Source: Phycicoccus sp. Soil748 (GTDB lineage Bacteria > Actinomycetota > Actinomycetes > Actinomycetales > Dermatophilaceae). From it: 64,000 nt of DNA. Each line of letters begins with the position of its first letter. Position 1 is the first letter of the stretch. A program made the position numbers and the translations under genes. The stretch covers positions 477,069 to 541,068 of the forward strand of contig NZ_LMSC01000005.1 in the NCBI RefSeq assembly GCF_001428025.1, written 5' to 3'. This document shows positions 55,681-64,000 of the stretch, in pieces. Under the pieces are notes generated by a model. That model did not search any database, was not told the origin of the DNA, and saw only the letters and a program-made list of their open reading frames with translations.

Positions 55681-55823
55681 CCGAAGTCCCAGACCTCGGC
55701 CCAAACCGACCCCAGTGCCCTGAAGTCTGGGACTTCGGCTCAATGTGACCCCAGGTGACCCGAAGTCTGGGACTTCGGCTCAATGTGACCCCAGGTGACC
55801 CGAAGTCTGGGACTTCGGGTCAT
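55681..55823. repeat. 40-bp tandem repeat with internal palindrome
   Basis: Two almost identical 40-bp units (55721-55760 and 55761-55800, one base different) are followed by a partial third (55801-55823). A diverged, partly inverted copy precedes them at 55681-55720. Each unit contains the palindrome CGAAGTC-tgg-GACTTCG followed by GCTCAATGTGACCCCAGGTGACC. It sits between the convergent helicase and AsnC genes, where it could act as a bidirectional terminator. There are no unique spacers, so it is not a CRISPR array. Confidence 0.85.
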
Positions 55824-55838
55824 CACACGGCGCTTGCC

Positions 55839-57619
<1,781 letters not shown>

Positions 57620-57635
57620 GGCAGCCTCCCACACG

Positions 57636-57684
57636 ACGAGGGCCGGTACGCCGCGTGGTCACCACGCGGCGTACCGGCCCTCGT
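57636..57684. terminator. Bidirectional terminator between hpd and permease gene
   Basis: A perfect 24-bp inverted repeat (57636-57659 with 57661-57684) is centred on one base between two convergent genes. It is the strongest hairpin in the window. Confidence 0.85.
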
Positions 57685-57718
57685 CTGTTGCGGAAGGCGG
57701 CTCACTCGCCCCGGCTGC

Positions 57719-59200
57719 TCAGTCGCGCTGCGCCAGGCGGGCGTTGCGGCGCCCGTAGGTGAAGTAGACGACGAAGCCCACGAGCATCCACACCAGGAAC
57801 CGCGACCACGTCTCGAGCGACAGGTTGGTCATCAGGTAGAGGCAGGCCAGGGCCGACAGCACGGGGATCACGGGGTTGAAGGGCACCCGGAACGGTCGCT
57901 TCATGTCCGGGCGGGTCCGGCGCAGGATCGGCACCGCGAGCGAGACCACGACGAACGCGAACAGCGTGCCGATGCTCACCAGGTCGGCGAGGTCCTTGAG
58001 CGGGACGAGGGCGGCGAGCAGCGCCACGAGCACGATCGTGCCCATGGTGATGCGGTACGGCGTGCCCCACTTCGGGTGCACCTTGGCCACCGCGGGGGGC
58101 AGGAGGCGGTCGCGACCCATGGAGAAGCCGATCCGACCCATGGCGACGATGTCGACCAGGATCACCGAGGTCAGGCCGGCCACCGCCGCGATCGAGATGA
58201 GCGTGGCGGCCCAGTCCGCCCCGACCGACTCGAACGCGCTGGCGATGGGGGCGCCCTCGTTGAGCTCGCCGAAGGGGACCATGCCGGTGATGACCAGCGA
58301 GACGCCGATGTAGAGCACGGTGCAGATGCCGAGGGTGCCGAGGAGGCCGAGCGGCAGGTCGCGGCTGGGCTTGCGCGTCTCCTCGCCGAGGTTCGCGACG
58401 GCCTCGAAGCCCGTGTAGGCGAAGAACACCACGGCGGCGGCAGTCAGGACCCCGGCGAAGCCGAACGCCGTCGGCTCGATGCCGAACACCGCCTGGCTCA
58501 GGGGCTGCTTGAGGCCCGAGACGCTCTCGGCGACCGGTCGCGACGGCGGCACGAACGGCGTGAGGTTGGCGCCCTTGACGAAGAACGCACCGGCGACGAT
58601 GACGAAGACGCAGATGGCGACCTTGACGGCCACCAGGGCGTTGGTGACGCGCGCGCTCTCGCGGATGCCGACGATCGCGACGACGCCGAGCACGAGGACG
58701 ATCGCGACGGCGCCCACGTTGACGGGCGCCTTCTCGCCGAACAGGGACGTGGGCAGGCCGAACAGCTCCTGCATGTAGCCGGACCAGCCGCGCGCGACGA
58801 CGGCGGCGCCGAGCGCGAACTCGAGGATGAGGTCCCACCCGATGATCCACGCGAAGACCTCACCGATCGTCGCATAGGCGTAGGTGTACGCGCTGCCGGC
58901 GGTGGGCACGGCGGCCGCCATCTCCGCGTAGCAGAGCGCCGCCAGCAGGCTCACGAGCCCGGCGATGGCGAAGGAGAACACGACCCCCGGGCCGGCGTGG
59001 TTCTTGGCCTCGATGCCGGTGAGGGTAAAGATGCCGGTGCCGATGACGATCCCGATGCCGAACCCCATGAGGTCCACCGCACCGAGCCGCCGCCGCAGGT
59101 GGGTGACCTCGCCGCCGGCCTCGGTGCCCGCGTCGTCCGCCTGGGCCAGGACGTCCTCGACGGGTTTGGTGCGCAGGACCGAGTTGCTGGGATCTCTCAT
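57719..59200 (-). CDS. Amino acid permease, APC superfamily (cationic amino acid transporter type, YfnA-like)
   Basis: The 493-residue protein has about 12-13 membrane segments. LRRRLGAVDLMGFGIGIVIGTGIFTLTGIEAKNHAGPGVVFSF and AALCYAEMAAAVPTAGSAYTYAYATIGE are CAT-family landmarks, and FFAYTGFEAVANLGEETRKPSRDLP is the typical segment 8 region. It imports amino acids; its place between hpd and fumarylacetoacetase makes an aromatic amino acid a reasonable guess, not a demonstrated one. The start ATG 59200 has a leaderless -10 box TAGGGT 8 nt upstream. Confidence 0.92.
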   Translation of the reverse strand: MRDPSNSVLRTKPVEDVLAQADDAGTEAGGEVTHLRRRLGAVDLMGFGIGIVIGTGIFTLTGIEAKNHAGPGVVFSFAIAGLVSLLAALCYAEMAAAVPTAGSAYTYAYATIGEVFAWIIGWDLILEFALGAAVVARGWSGYMQELFGLPTSLFGEKAPVNVGAVAIVLVLGVVAIVGIRESARVTNALVAVKVAICVFVIVAGAFFVKGANLTPFVPPSRPVAESVSGLKQPLSQAVFGIEPTAFGFAGVLTAAAVVFFAYTGFEAVANLGEETRKPSRDLPLGLLGTLGICTVLYIGVSLVITGMVPFGELNEGAPIASAFESVGADWAATLISIAAVAGLTSVILVDIVAMGRIGFSMGRDRLLPPAVAKVHPKWGTPYRITMGTIVLVALLAALVPLKDLADLVSIGTLFAFVVVSLAVPILRRTRPDMKRPFRVPFNPVIPVLSALACLYLMTNLSLETWSRFLVWMLVGFVVYFTYGRRNARLAQRD

Positions 59201-59208
59201 GGCCAACC

Positions 59209-59214
59209 ACCCTA
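59209..59214 (-). promoter_or_regulatory. -10 hexamer TAGGGT for leaderless permease gene
   Basis: On the minus strand TAGGGT lies 8 nt before the ATG at 59200; no ribosome binding site is present. Confidence 0.5.
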
Positions 59215-59324
59215 GGGTCGGCCGGAGGCAGCCGCCCGGCGGGCACCGCGCCCGTGGCCCGCAGGGGCGCCGCGCGCGCCGCGCCCCTGGCTGGACGCGG
59301 GTCCGCGCGTGAGAGGCTGATCCC

Positions 59325-60236
59325 ATGCAGACGCCCACGCACGCCGGCTGGTTCGACGACCCGGAGGACGCCGAGCAGCTGCGCTACTTCGACGGCGTCG
59401 TCTGGACCAAGCACACCACCCCGCGCTCCACGCGTCAGGCCGCTCCCGCGCCGGTGCAGCCCAGCCAGCCCGCGTCGTCGGTCCCGCCGGGTCAGCCGTA
59501 CGGCGCCCAGCAGCCCGGCGCCCAGCCCGGGGCCCAGTCGGGGGCCCAGTCCGGGGCGCAGCGCCCCTTGCCGCCGACGGCTCCGCCGCAGTGGCAGCAC
59601 CCGAACCAGCAGTTCCCCGGGAGTCCCCAGCCCGGGCAGTGGATGCCGCCGGCGTACGGCGGGCTGCCCACGGCCCAGCCGAGCACCCCTGACGGGCAGC
59701 CGCTCGCGTCGTACTGGCAGCGGGTCGGCGCCTTCATCCTCGACTGGGTGGTCCAGGGCGTCCTTGCCGCGATCGTCGGCTACTACTTCCTCGCCAAGGC
59801 GATGGGCGACTACGTCGACCAGTTCAACACCATGGTGGGCAACGCCGAGAGCGGCCGGCAGCCGGACCTGACCGCGCTCGCCGACAGCATCGACACCCGC
59901 GCCCTGATGGCCTACAGCGTGGTTGCCATCGCGGTGTTCGTCCTCTACCAGACGTTCTTCCTCACCCGGTTCGGCGCGACGCCCGGCAAGCTTGCTGTCG
60001 GCATCAGGGTGCGCCTGCGCGACCGGCCGGGTCGCCTCTCGACGGGTGAGGCGCTGCGCCGTGTCGCCCTGCCGGTGGTGCTCTTCGTCGGACAGATCGT
60101 GCCGCTGCTCGGCGTGCTGGCCCTCCTCGTGCGCGTCCTCGACCTGCTGTGGGCCTCTTGGGACCCGCAGAAGCAGGCCCTGCACGACAAGGTCGGCCGG
60201 ACCAACGTCGTCGTGGGGCGCGCTCCCCGTCCCTAG
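59325..60236 (+). CDS. RDD family membrane protein with DUF2510 domain
   Basis: The 303-residue protein starts with a short DUF2510 motif (HAGWFDDPEDAEQLRYFDGVVWTKHT). A Pro/Gln/Ala-rich low-complexity linker follows (residues 35-125, with GAQPGAQSGAQSGAQ), then an RDD domain: SYWQRVGAFILDWVVQGVLAAI with the Arg-Asp pair, FGATPGKLAVGIRVR and QALHDKVGRTNVV. About three membrane segments are present. The function is unknown. Its stop codon shares 3 bp with the stop codon of the convergent fumarylacetoacetase gene. Confidence 0.87.
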   Translation: MQTPTHAGWFDDPEDAEQLRYFDGVVWTKHTTPRSTRQAAPAPVQPSQPASSVPPGQPYGAQQPGAQPGAQSGAQSGAQRPLPPTAPPQWQHPNQQFPGSPQPGQWMPPAYGGLPTAQPSTPDGQPLASYWQRVGAFILDWVVQGVLAAIVGYYFLAKAMGDYVDQFNTMVGNAESGRQPDLTALADSIDTRALMAYSVVAIAVFVLYQTFFLTRFGATPGKLAVGIRVRLRDRPGRLSTGEALRRVALPVVLFVGQIVPLLGVLALLVRVLDLLWASWDPQKQALHDKVGRTNVVVGRAPRP

Positions 60237-61489
60237 TCGGCTGCGGGGACGATGGTGCCCCGCACCTCGCCCAGCCCGACCCGGCTTCCCCCGGGTCCCG
60301 GCGCCCAGGCACGCAGCACGACGACGTCGCCGTCCTCGAGGAACGAGCGGGTGGAACCGTCGGCCAGCGTCACCGGTTCCGCGCCGTTCCACGACAGCTC
60401 GAGCAGGCTGCCGCGCGTGCCGCGGTCGGTCCCGGAGATGGTCCCCGAGCCGAACAGGTCGCCGGGGCGCACCGAGGCTCCGTTGACGCTGAGGTGGGCG
60501 AGCATCTGGGCGGGGGACCAGTAGAGGTCCCGGTACTCGGGGCGGGAGACCACGGTGCCGTTGAGCTCCACCTCGTAGTGGATGTCCAGCCCGTACGCCG
60601 TGCCGTCACCGACGAGGTAGGGCAGCGGCTGGGGGTCCTGCGTCGGCAGCTGGACGCGGGCGGAGGCCAGGGCGTCCAGCGGCACGACCCAGGCCGAGAT
60701 GCTCGTGGCGAAGGACTTGCCGAGGAAGGGCCCGAGCGGCACGTACTCCCACGCCTGGATGTCCCGGGCGCTCCAGTCGTTGAGCAGGACGACGCCGAAG
60801 AGGTGCTCGTGGGCGTCGTTGACCGACACCCGCTGCCCGATCACGGTCGAGCCGCCCACGACGAAGCCCAGCTCGGCCTCGATGTCGAGCCGGACGCTGG
60901 GGCCGTAGGTCGGCGCAGCCTCCGAGGGCGCCTTGCGCTGCCCGCTGGGGCGGACCACGTCGGTGCCGGAGACGACGACCGTGCCCGCCCTTCCGTGGTA
61001 GCCGATGGGCAGGTGCTTCCAGTTCGGAGTGAGCGGCTCGGAGTCCGGCCTGAACAGGCGACCCACGTTGGTGGCGTGCTGCTCGCTGGCGTAGAAGTCG
61101 ACGTAGTCCGCGACCTCGAACGGCAGGTGCATCCGCACCTGCTCGAGGGGCACCAGGTAGGGCTCGACGCAGTCACGATGGCTGTCCTGGGTGAGCACCT
61201 CCGTCAGCCAGGCACGCGCCGCGCCCCAGGCCTGGCGACCCTGGGCGAGGAACGGGTTGAGGGTGGGCGCGAGCCAGACCTCACCGGACTCCATACCGGC
61301 GCGCTCGGCGCACGCCCCGGCGTCCAGGACGAGGTCGCCGACGCGGACACCCACGCGCGGCGCGGTGCCCTCGGTGGAGAAGACGCCGTACGCGAGGGTC
61401 TGCAGCCCGAAGGGGTGGTCGGCGGGGACGTCGAGCCACGAGCGGACGGGGCCGGGGGCGGGGCTCGTCTCGGTGGTCTGGTCGGGCAC
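60233..61489 (-). CDS. fahA: Fumarylacetoacetase
   Basis: The 418-residue enzyme splits fumarylacetoacetate into fumarate and acetoacetate, the last step of tyrosine breakdown. An N-terminal FAH_N domain (SWLDVPADHPFGLQTLAYGVF) precedes the catalytic domain with DFYASEQHATNVGRLFR, LPIGYHGRAGTVVVSG, the metal ligands in LDIEAELGFVVGG, and DWSARDIQAWEYVPLGPFLGKSF. The start is GTG 61489, 2 bp after the stop of the upstream unknown gene, so the two are cotranscribed. Its 3' end overlaps the RDD gene by 4 bp. Confidence 0.96.
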   Translation of the reverse strand: MPDQTTETSPAPGPVRSWLDVPADHPFGLQTLAYGVFSTEGTAPRVGVRVGDLVLDAGACAERAGMESGEVWLAPTLNPFLAQGRQAWGAARAWLTEVLTQDSHRDCVEPYLVPLEQVRMHLPFEVADYVDFYASEQHATNVGRLFRPDSEPLTPNWKHLPIGYHGRAGTVVVSGTDVVRPSGQRKAPSEAAPTYGPSVRLDIEAELGFVVGGSTVIGQRVSVNDAHEHLFGVVLLNDWSARDIQAWEYVPLGPFLGKSFATSISAWVVPLDALASARVQLPTQDPQPLPYLVGDGTAYGLDIHYEVELNGTVVSRPEYRDLYWSPAQMLAHLSVNGASVRPGDLFGSGTISGTDRGTRGSLLELSWNGAEPVTLADGSTRSFLEDGDVVVLRAWAPGPGGSRVGLGEVRGTIVPAAD

Positions 61490-61491
61490 GG

Positions 61492-62364
61492 TCAGGCTCC
61501 TTGGATGAGGCGGCGCGTCATGAGCTCGCTGATCGGGTCGGTGACCTCACAGCACCCGTATGCCGTGAAGCTCCTGCGGATGGATGCCACGTCGTGTGCG
61601 GCGAGGGCGCCGGCACGGCGGGCGAGGTCGTCGTCCGCCCGGTCCGCGAGGACTGCCGTGAGCAGGTCGGGGCCGTCGCCGGCCACGGCACGGTGGACCG
61701 CCAGCAGCACGTTGAGCAGCCCGTGCTGCTCGCCCTCGGCCCGGGTGCCGCGCACCAGGTGGTGCAGGCCGCCGGTGAGCTTGAACGGGACCTCGCGGCG
61801 TACCGCGGCCGCGACGAAGGCCGCCAGCTCCTGCTCGGTCGGCCACGGCCAGGTCGGGGTGGCGCCGGTGCGGAACTTGGCCTGCACGGCCAGACCCTCG
61901 TCCAGTGCTCGCCGCAGGTCGTCGAGCGCCTGTGCCTGGTGCTCGTCGCGGTCCACCTCGAGGGTCAGCGGGAGCCCTTGCAGCTGCGCGTCCCGCCACT
62001 GCGGGGACCACGCCATCTCCACCCCGACCGGCGTCACTCCGCCGGCTGCGACCAGCGTGGTGACGGCGGTCTGCGTCTCCGCCGTCGTGACGCCGGGCCG
62101 CGCCACCAAGGCCACCTCGAGGGGTGGGCTCGCTGCGGAGGACGTGCTCGCCACGACCGTCTCGAGCCGGCCCGCGTCGGCGACCGGGACGAGCAGCGGT
62201 CCCACGAGCGGCGCGTACGCGGCGGCCCGGTGGAACCGGTGGCGACGCACGGCCTCCCCGAGCGGGGCGTTGCCCGGAGGGAACACCGCCGCGTCGTCCA
62301 CGAGCCCGGTGAACAGTGTCGGGTCGGCGACGCGCTGGGAGGCGGCCTCCGACGACGGTGTCAT
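61492..62364 (-). CDS. Conserved hypothetical protein in homogentisate gene cluster
   Basis: The 290-residue soluble protein starts MTPSSEAASQRVADPTLFTG and has no named domain that I recognise. Alternating hydrophobic strands (VGPLLVPVA, LEVALVARPG, LPLTLEVDRD, AVQAKFRTG, VPFKLTGGLHHLV) suggest a beta/alpha barrel. The conserved-looking segment AKFRTGA ... PFKLTGGLHHLVRG ... GEQHGLLNVLLA holds Lys, Arg and His residues that could form an active site. It is cotranscribed with fumarylacetoacetase (2-bp gap) and divergent from homogentisate dioxygenase. The pathway step between those enzymes, maleylacetoacetate isomerisation, has no other candidate here. The link is inference from context. Confidence 0.72.
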   Translation of the reverse strand: MTPSSEAASQRVADPTLFTGLVDDAAVFPPGNAPLGEAVRRHRFHRAAAYAPLVGPLLVPVADAGRLETVVASTSSAASPPLEVALVARPGVTTAETQTAVTTLVAAGGVTPVGVEMAWSPQWRDAQLQGLPLTLEVDRDEHQAQALDDLRRALDEGLAVQAKFRTGATPTWPWPTEQELAAFVAAAVRREVPFKLTGGLHHLVRGTRAEGEQHGLLNVLLAVHRAVAGDGPDLLTAVLADRADDDLARRAGALAAHDVASIRRSFTAYGCCEVTDPISELMTRRLIQGA

Positions 62365-62371
62365 GGCGGCG

Positions 62372-62377
62372 AGGCTA
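62372..62377 (-). promoter_or_regulatory. -10 hexamer TAGCCT for leaderless unknown-fahA operon
   Basis: On the minus strand TAGCCT lies 7 nt before the ATG at 62364. The 100 bp between this gene and homogentisate dioxygenase must hold both promoters. Confidence 0.5.
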
Positions 62378-62464
62378 CTAGGGTGGCAGCGGGCCGAGGA
62401 CCCGGCCCGCGGTCCCTCTGCGAGAGCGGCGGAGCCAGCCGACGAGACCACGACGAGGTGGACA

Positions 62465-63703
62465 GTGGCGCACTACCAGGCCATGGGTGACATCCCGCCC
62501 AAGCGGCACACGCAGCACCGGCGACCCGCCCGCGGCGGCCGCGCCGGCGAGCTCTACTACGAGGAGCTCATGGGGGAGGAGGGGTTCTCCTCCGACTCCT
62601 CCCTGCTCTACCACCGCAACATCCCCTCGACGGTGGTCGCGGCGCGGGAGTGGACCATCGGTGACCTGTCCACGACGCCCAACCACCCGCTGGTGCCGAG
62701 GCACCTCAAGCTGCACGAGCTGTTCACCGCCGCCGACGTCAAGCGCACCGACGTGGTGACCGGGCGCCGGCTCGTGCTCGGCAATGGCGACGTCCGCATC
62801 TCGTATGCCGTCGCCGGCGCTCCCAGCCCCTGGTACCGCAACGGCGTGGGGGACGAGTGCGTCTACGTCGAGCGGGGACGGGCCCGCGTGGAGACGGTGT
62901 TCGGCGCCTTCGACGTCGCCGAGGGCGACTACCTCGTGATCCCCCGGGCCACGACCCACCGGTGGATCCCCAAGCGCTCCACCAAGGAGCCGCTGCGCGC
63001 CTACTGCATCGAGGCCAACTCCCACATCGCACCGCCGAAGCGCTACCTGTCGCGCTACGGTCAGCTCCTCGAGCACGCCCCGTACTGCGAGCGGGACCTG
63101 CGCGGCCCGGCCGGCCCGCTGCTCGCCGAGGACATCGGGGCCAAGGCCGACGAGGAGACCGAGGTCCTCATCAAGCACCGGGGCAACGGCCCCGGCGGGA
63201 TCGTGGGCACTGCGCACACGCTGCCGTTCCACCCCCTCGACGTGGTGGGCTGGGACGGCTGCCTCTACCCGTACGCCTTCAACGTCCGCGACTTCGAGCC
63301 CATCACCGGGCGGGTGCACCAGCCGCCGCCGGTGCACCAGGTCTTCGAGGGCTGGAACTTCGTCATCTGCAACTTCGTGCCGCGCAAGGTGGACTACCAC
63401 CCGCTGTCGATCCCGGTGCCGTACTACCACTCGAACGTCGACAGCGACGAGATCATGTTCTACGTCGACGGCGACTACGAGGCGCGCAAGGGCTCCGGCA
63501 TCGGCAAGGGCTCTGTCTCGGTGCACCCGGGCGGCCACGCCCACGGCCCGCAGCCCGGAGCGAGCGAGGCCTCGATCGGGGCGGAGTACTTCGACGAGCT
63601 CGCCGTCATGGTCGACACCTTCCGCCCGCTGGAGCTGGGGGAGGGCGGCCGGGCGGTCGACGACGGTGCCTATGCGTGGTCCTGGAGCCGTCCACGCACC
63701 TGA
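62465..63703 (+). CDS. hmgA: Homogentisate 1,2-dioxygenase
   Basis: The 412-residue cupin enzyme opens the homogentisate ring to maleylacetoacetate. Signature segments are GDIPPKRHTQHR, ELMGEEGFSSDSSLLYHRNIPS, VVGWDGCLYPYAFNV and the iron-binding region YYHSNVDSDEIMFYVDGDYEAR with HPGGHAHGPQPG. The GTG at 62465 has the ribosome binding site GAGGTGG a few bases upstream; the frame is open far upstream but that part overlaps other genes. It completes hpd, hmgA and fahA in one locus. Confidence 0.95.
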   Translation: MAHYQAMGDIPPKRHTQHRRPARGGRAGELYYEELMGEEGFSSDSSLLYHRNIPSTVVAAREWTIGDLSTTPNHPLVPRHLKLHELFTAADVKRTDVVTGRRLVLGNGDVRISYAVAGAPSPWYRNGVGDECVYVERGRARVETVFGAFDVAEGDYLVIPRATTHRWIPKRSTKEPLRAYCIEANSHIAPPKRYLSRYGQLLEHAPYCERDLRGPAGPLLAEDIGAKADEETEVLIKHRGNGPGGIVGTAHTLPFHPLDVVGWDGCLYPYAFNVRDFEPITGRVHQPPPVHQVFEGWNFVICNFVPRKVDYHPLSIPVPYYHSNVDSDEIMFYVDGDYEARKGSGIGKGSVSVHPGGHAHGPQPGASEASIGAEYFDELAVMVDTFRPLELGEGGRAVDDGAYAWSWSRPRT

Positions 63704-63789
63704 TCCAGGCGTGAAACCGGCCTCCTGGAACCACCCGGGGCACCAAAGGCATTGCGCTGCAACAGTTCTCGCGCCGGGAGGGCCTCTGC

Positions 63790-63807
63790 GGCGGCTCCTC
63801 AGCCGCC
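63790..63807 (+). terminator. Probable terminator after homogentisate dioxygenase gene
   Basis: GGCGGCT (63790-63796) pairs with AGCCGCC (63801-63807) around a CCTC loop, with flanking GGCCTC and GAGG-GCC partly extending the stem, about 85 bp past the stop codon. Confidence 0.5.
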
Positions 63808-63833
63808 AGCTGGAGGTGCCTGGGACCTCGATT

Positions 63834-63862
63834 TTGGCGTCTCGCCGATCATGGTCTACAGT
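63834..63862 (+). promoter_or_regulatory. Sigma-70 type promoter P1 at the right edge
   Basis: TTGGCG (63834-63839) and TACAGT (63857-63862) are separated by exactly 17 nt. The downstream gene is outside the window. Confidence 0.6.
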
Positions 63863-63893
63863 TGAGTCATCGCCGAACGCCAAGCGCGCTTCG

Positions 63894-63924
63894 ATCCCGG
63901 TGCCTCGCAGAGCGAGGACGGGAT
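63894..63924 (+). other. Hairpin between the two edge promoters
   Basis: ATCCCG and CCTCGC pair with GCGAGG and CGGGAT around an AGA loop, with a small internal loop (GTG opposite A). It lies in the P1 transcript and just upstream of the P2 -35 box. Confidence 0.55.
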
Positions 63925-63954
63925 TTGACGCCCAAGTTGCGAAGCGAATAACCT
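63925..63954 (+). promoter_or_regulatory. Sigma-70 type promoter P2 at the right edge
   Basis: TTGACG (63925-63930) and TAACCT (63949-63954) are 18 nt apart, close to consensus. Two strong tandem promoters with no open reading frame behind them, followed by GC-rich leader-like sequence to the window edge, suggest a highly expressed transcript such as an rRNA operon. The target itself is not visible. Confidence 0.6.
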
Positions 63955-64000
63955 ACAACGGTTGCCCCGAAGACCTGAGCCGGAAACGGCGGGTTGATGG

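Noticed and set aside
55681..55823. Tandem repeats considered as a CRISPR array
   Set aside because: The 40-bp units follow each other directly without unique spacers, and no cas gene is in the window.
60149..62464. Large upstream extension of homogentisate dioxygenase
   Set aside because: The frame is open only because it mirrors the opposite-strand fahA and unknown genes; the family start and ribosome binding site are at 62465.

Overview
The window is 64 kb of very GC-rich, densely coding actinobacterial chromosome. Several things point that way. Almost every codon ends in G or C and GTG starts are common. At least a dozen genes have a -10 hexamer 6 to 8 nt before the start codon, as expected for leaderless mRNAs. 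Mycothiol-era families such as DUF664/DinB and DUF3039 are present. The order GH57 / etfBA / GNAT / cysteine desulfurase / mnmA / MetE-like / ligA resembles the Mycobacterium tuberculosis Rv3031 to Rv3014c region. A Micrococcales (Intrasporangiaceae-like) host is my best guess, but the family is not proven by anything I can compute here. I see no prophage, insertion sequence, plasmid function, CRISPR array, rRNA or tRNA gene.

Left part (1-17.1 kb), housekeeping: the end of a sensor kinase, a GH57 glucan branching enzyme with an unknown partner, the ribosome-rescue hydrolase ArfB, electron transfer flavoprotein EtfBA, a secreted subtilase, a cysteine desulfurase overlapping the tRNA thiolase MnmA, a MetE-like protein, a DMT exporter, an acyl-CoA ligase and NAD-dependent DNA ligase.

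Accessory block (17.2-27.3 kb): a secreted alpha/beta-hydrolase, then a GntR repressor divergent from an operon for sugar-acid uptake and breakdown. The operon encodes a binding protein, two permeases, a galactonate-dehydratase-like enzyme, KDPG/KDPGal aldolase, KDG kinase, a mannonate-dehydratase-like enzyme and gluconokinase. Together they would import an aldonic acid and convert it, through 2-keto-3-deoxy-sugar acids, to pyruvate and glyceraldehyde 3-phosphate. A near-palindromic operator overlaps the -35 region of the operon.

Cell division and translation quality control (27.3-34.2 kb): prfB, ftsE, ftsX, a coiled-coil M23 endopeptidase, smpB and a DUF2207 membrane protein. The partner of SmpB, tmRNA (ssrA), lies at 40.3 kb and encodes the tag ANSKRTDFALAA. 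Pyruvate carboxylase, an NADP-dependent oxidoreductase and a secreted fasciclin protein lie between them.

Middle (40.8-53.8 kb): PAP2 phosphatase, thioredoxin, SIMPL protein, methyltransferase, amino acid permease, ACT-domain malic enzyme, luciferase-like oxidoreductase, VanZ protein, and a DEAD-box RNA helicase with about 22 copies of a ten-residue repeat in front of its core and a structured 5' leader. YqgE, DUF3039, a secreted M43 protease and a DEAD/DEAH helicase follow.

Right part (55.6-64 kb), tyrosine catabolism: an AsnC regulator divergent from 4-hydroxyphenylpyruvate dioxygenase, an amino acid permease, fumarylacetoacetase, an uncharacterised 290-residue protein and homogentisate dioxygenase. 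No recognisable maleylacetoacetate isomerase is present, which makes the 290-residue protein the most interesting unknown in the window. The window ends in a non-coding stretch with two good tandem promoters.
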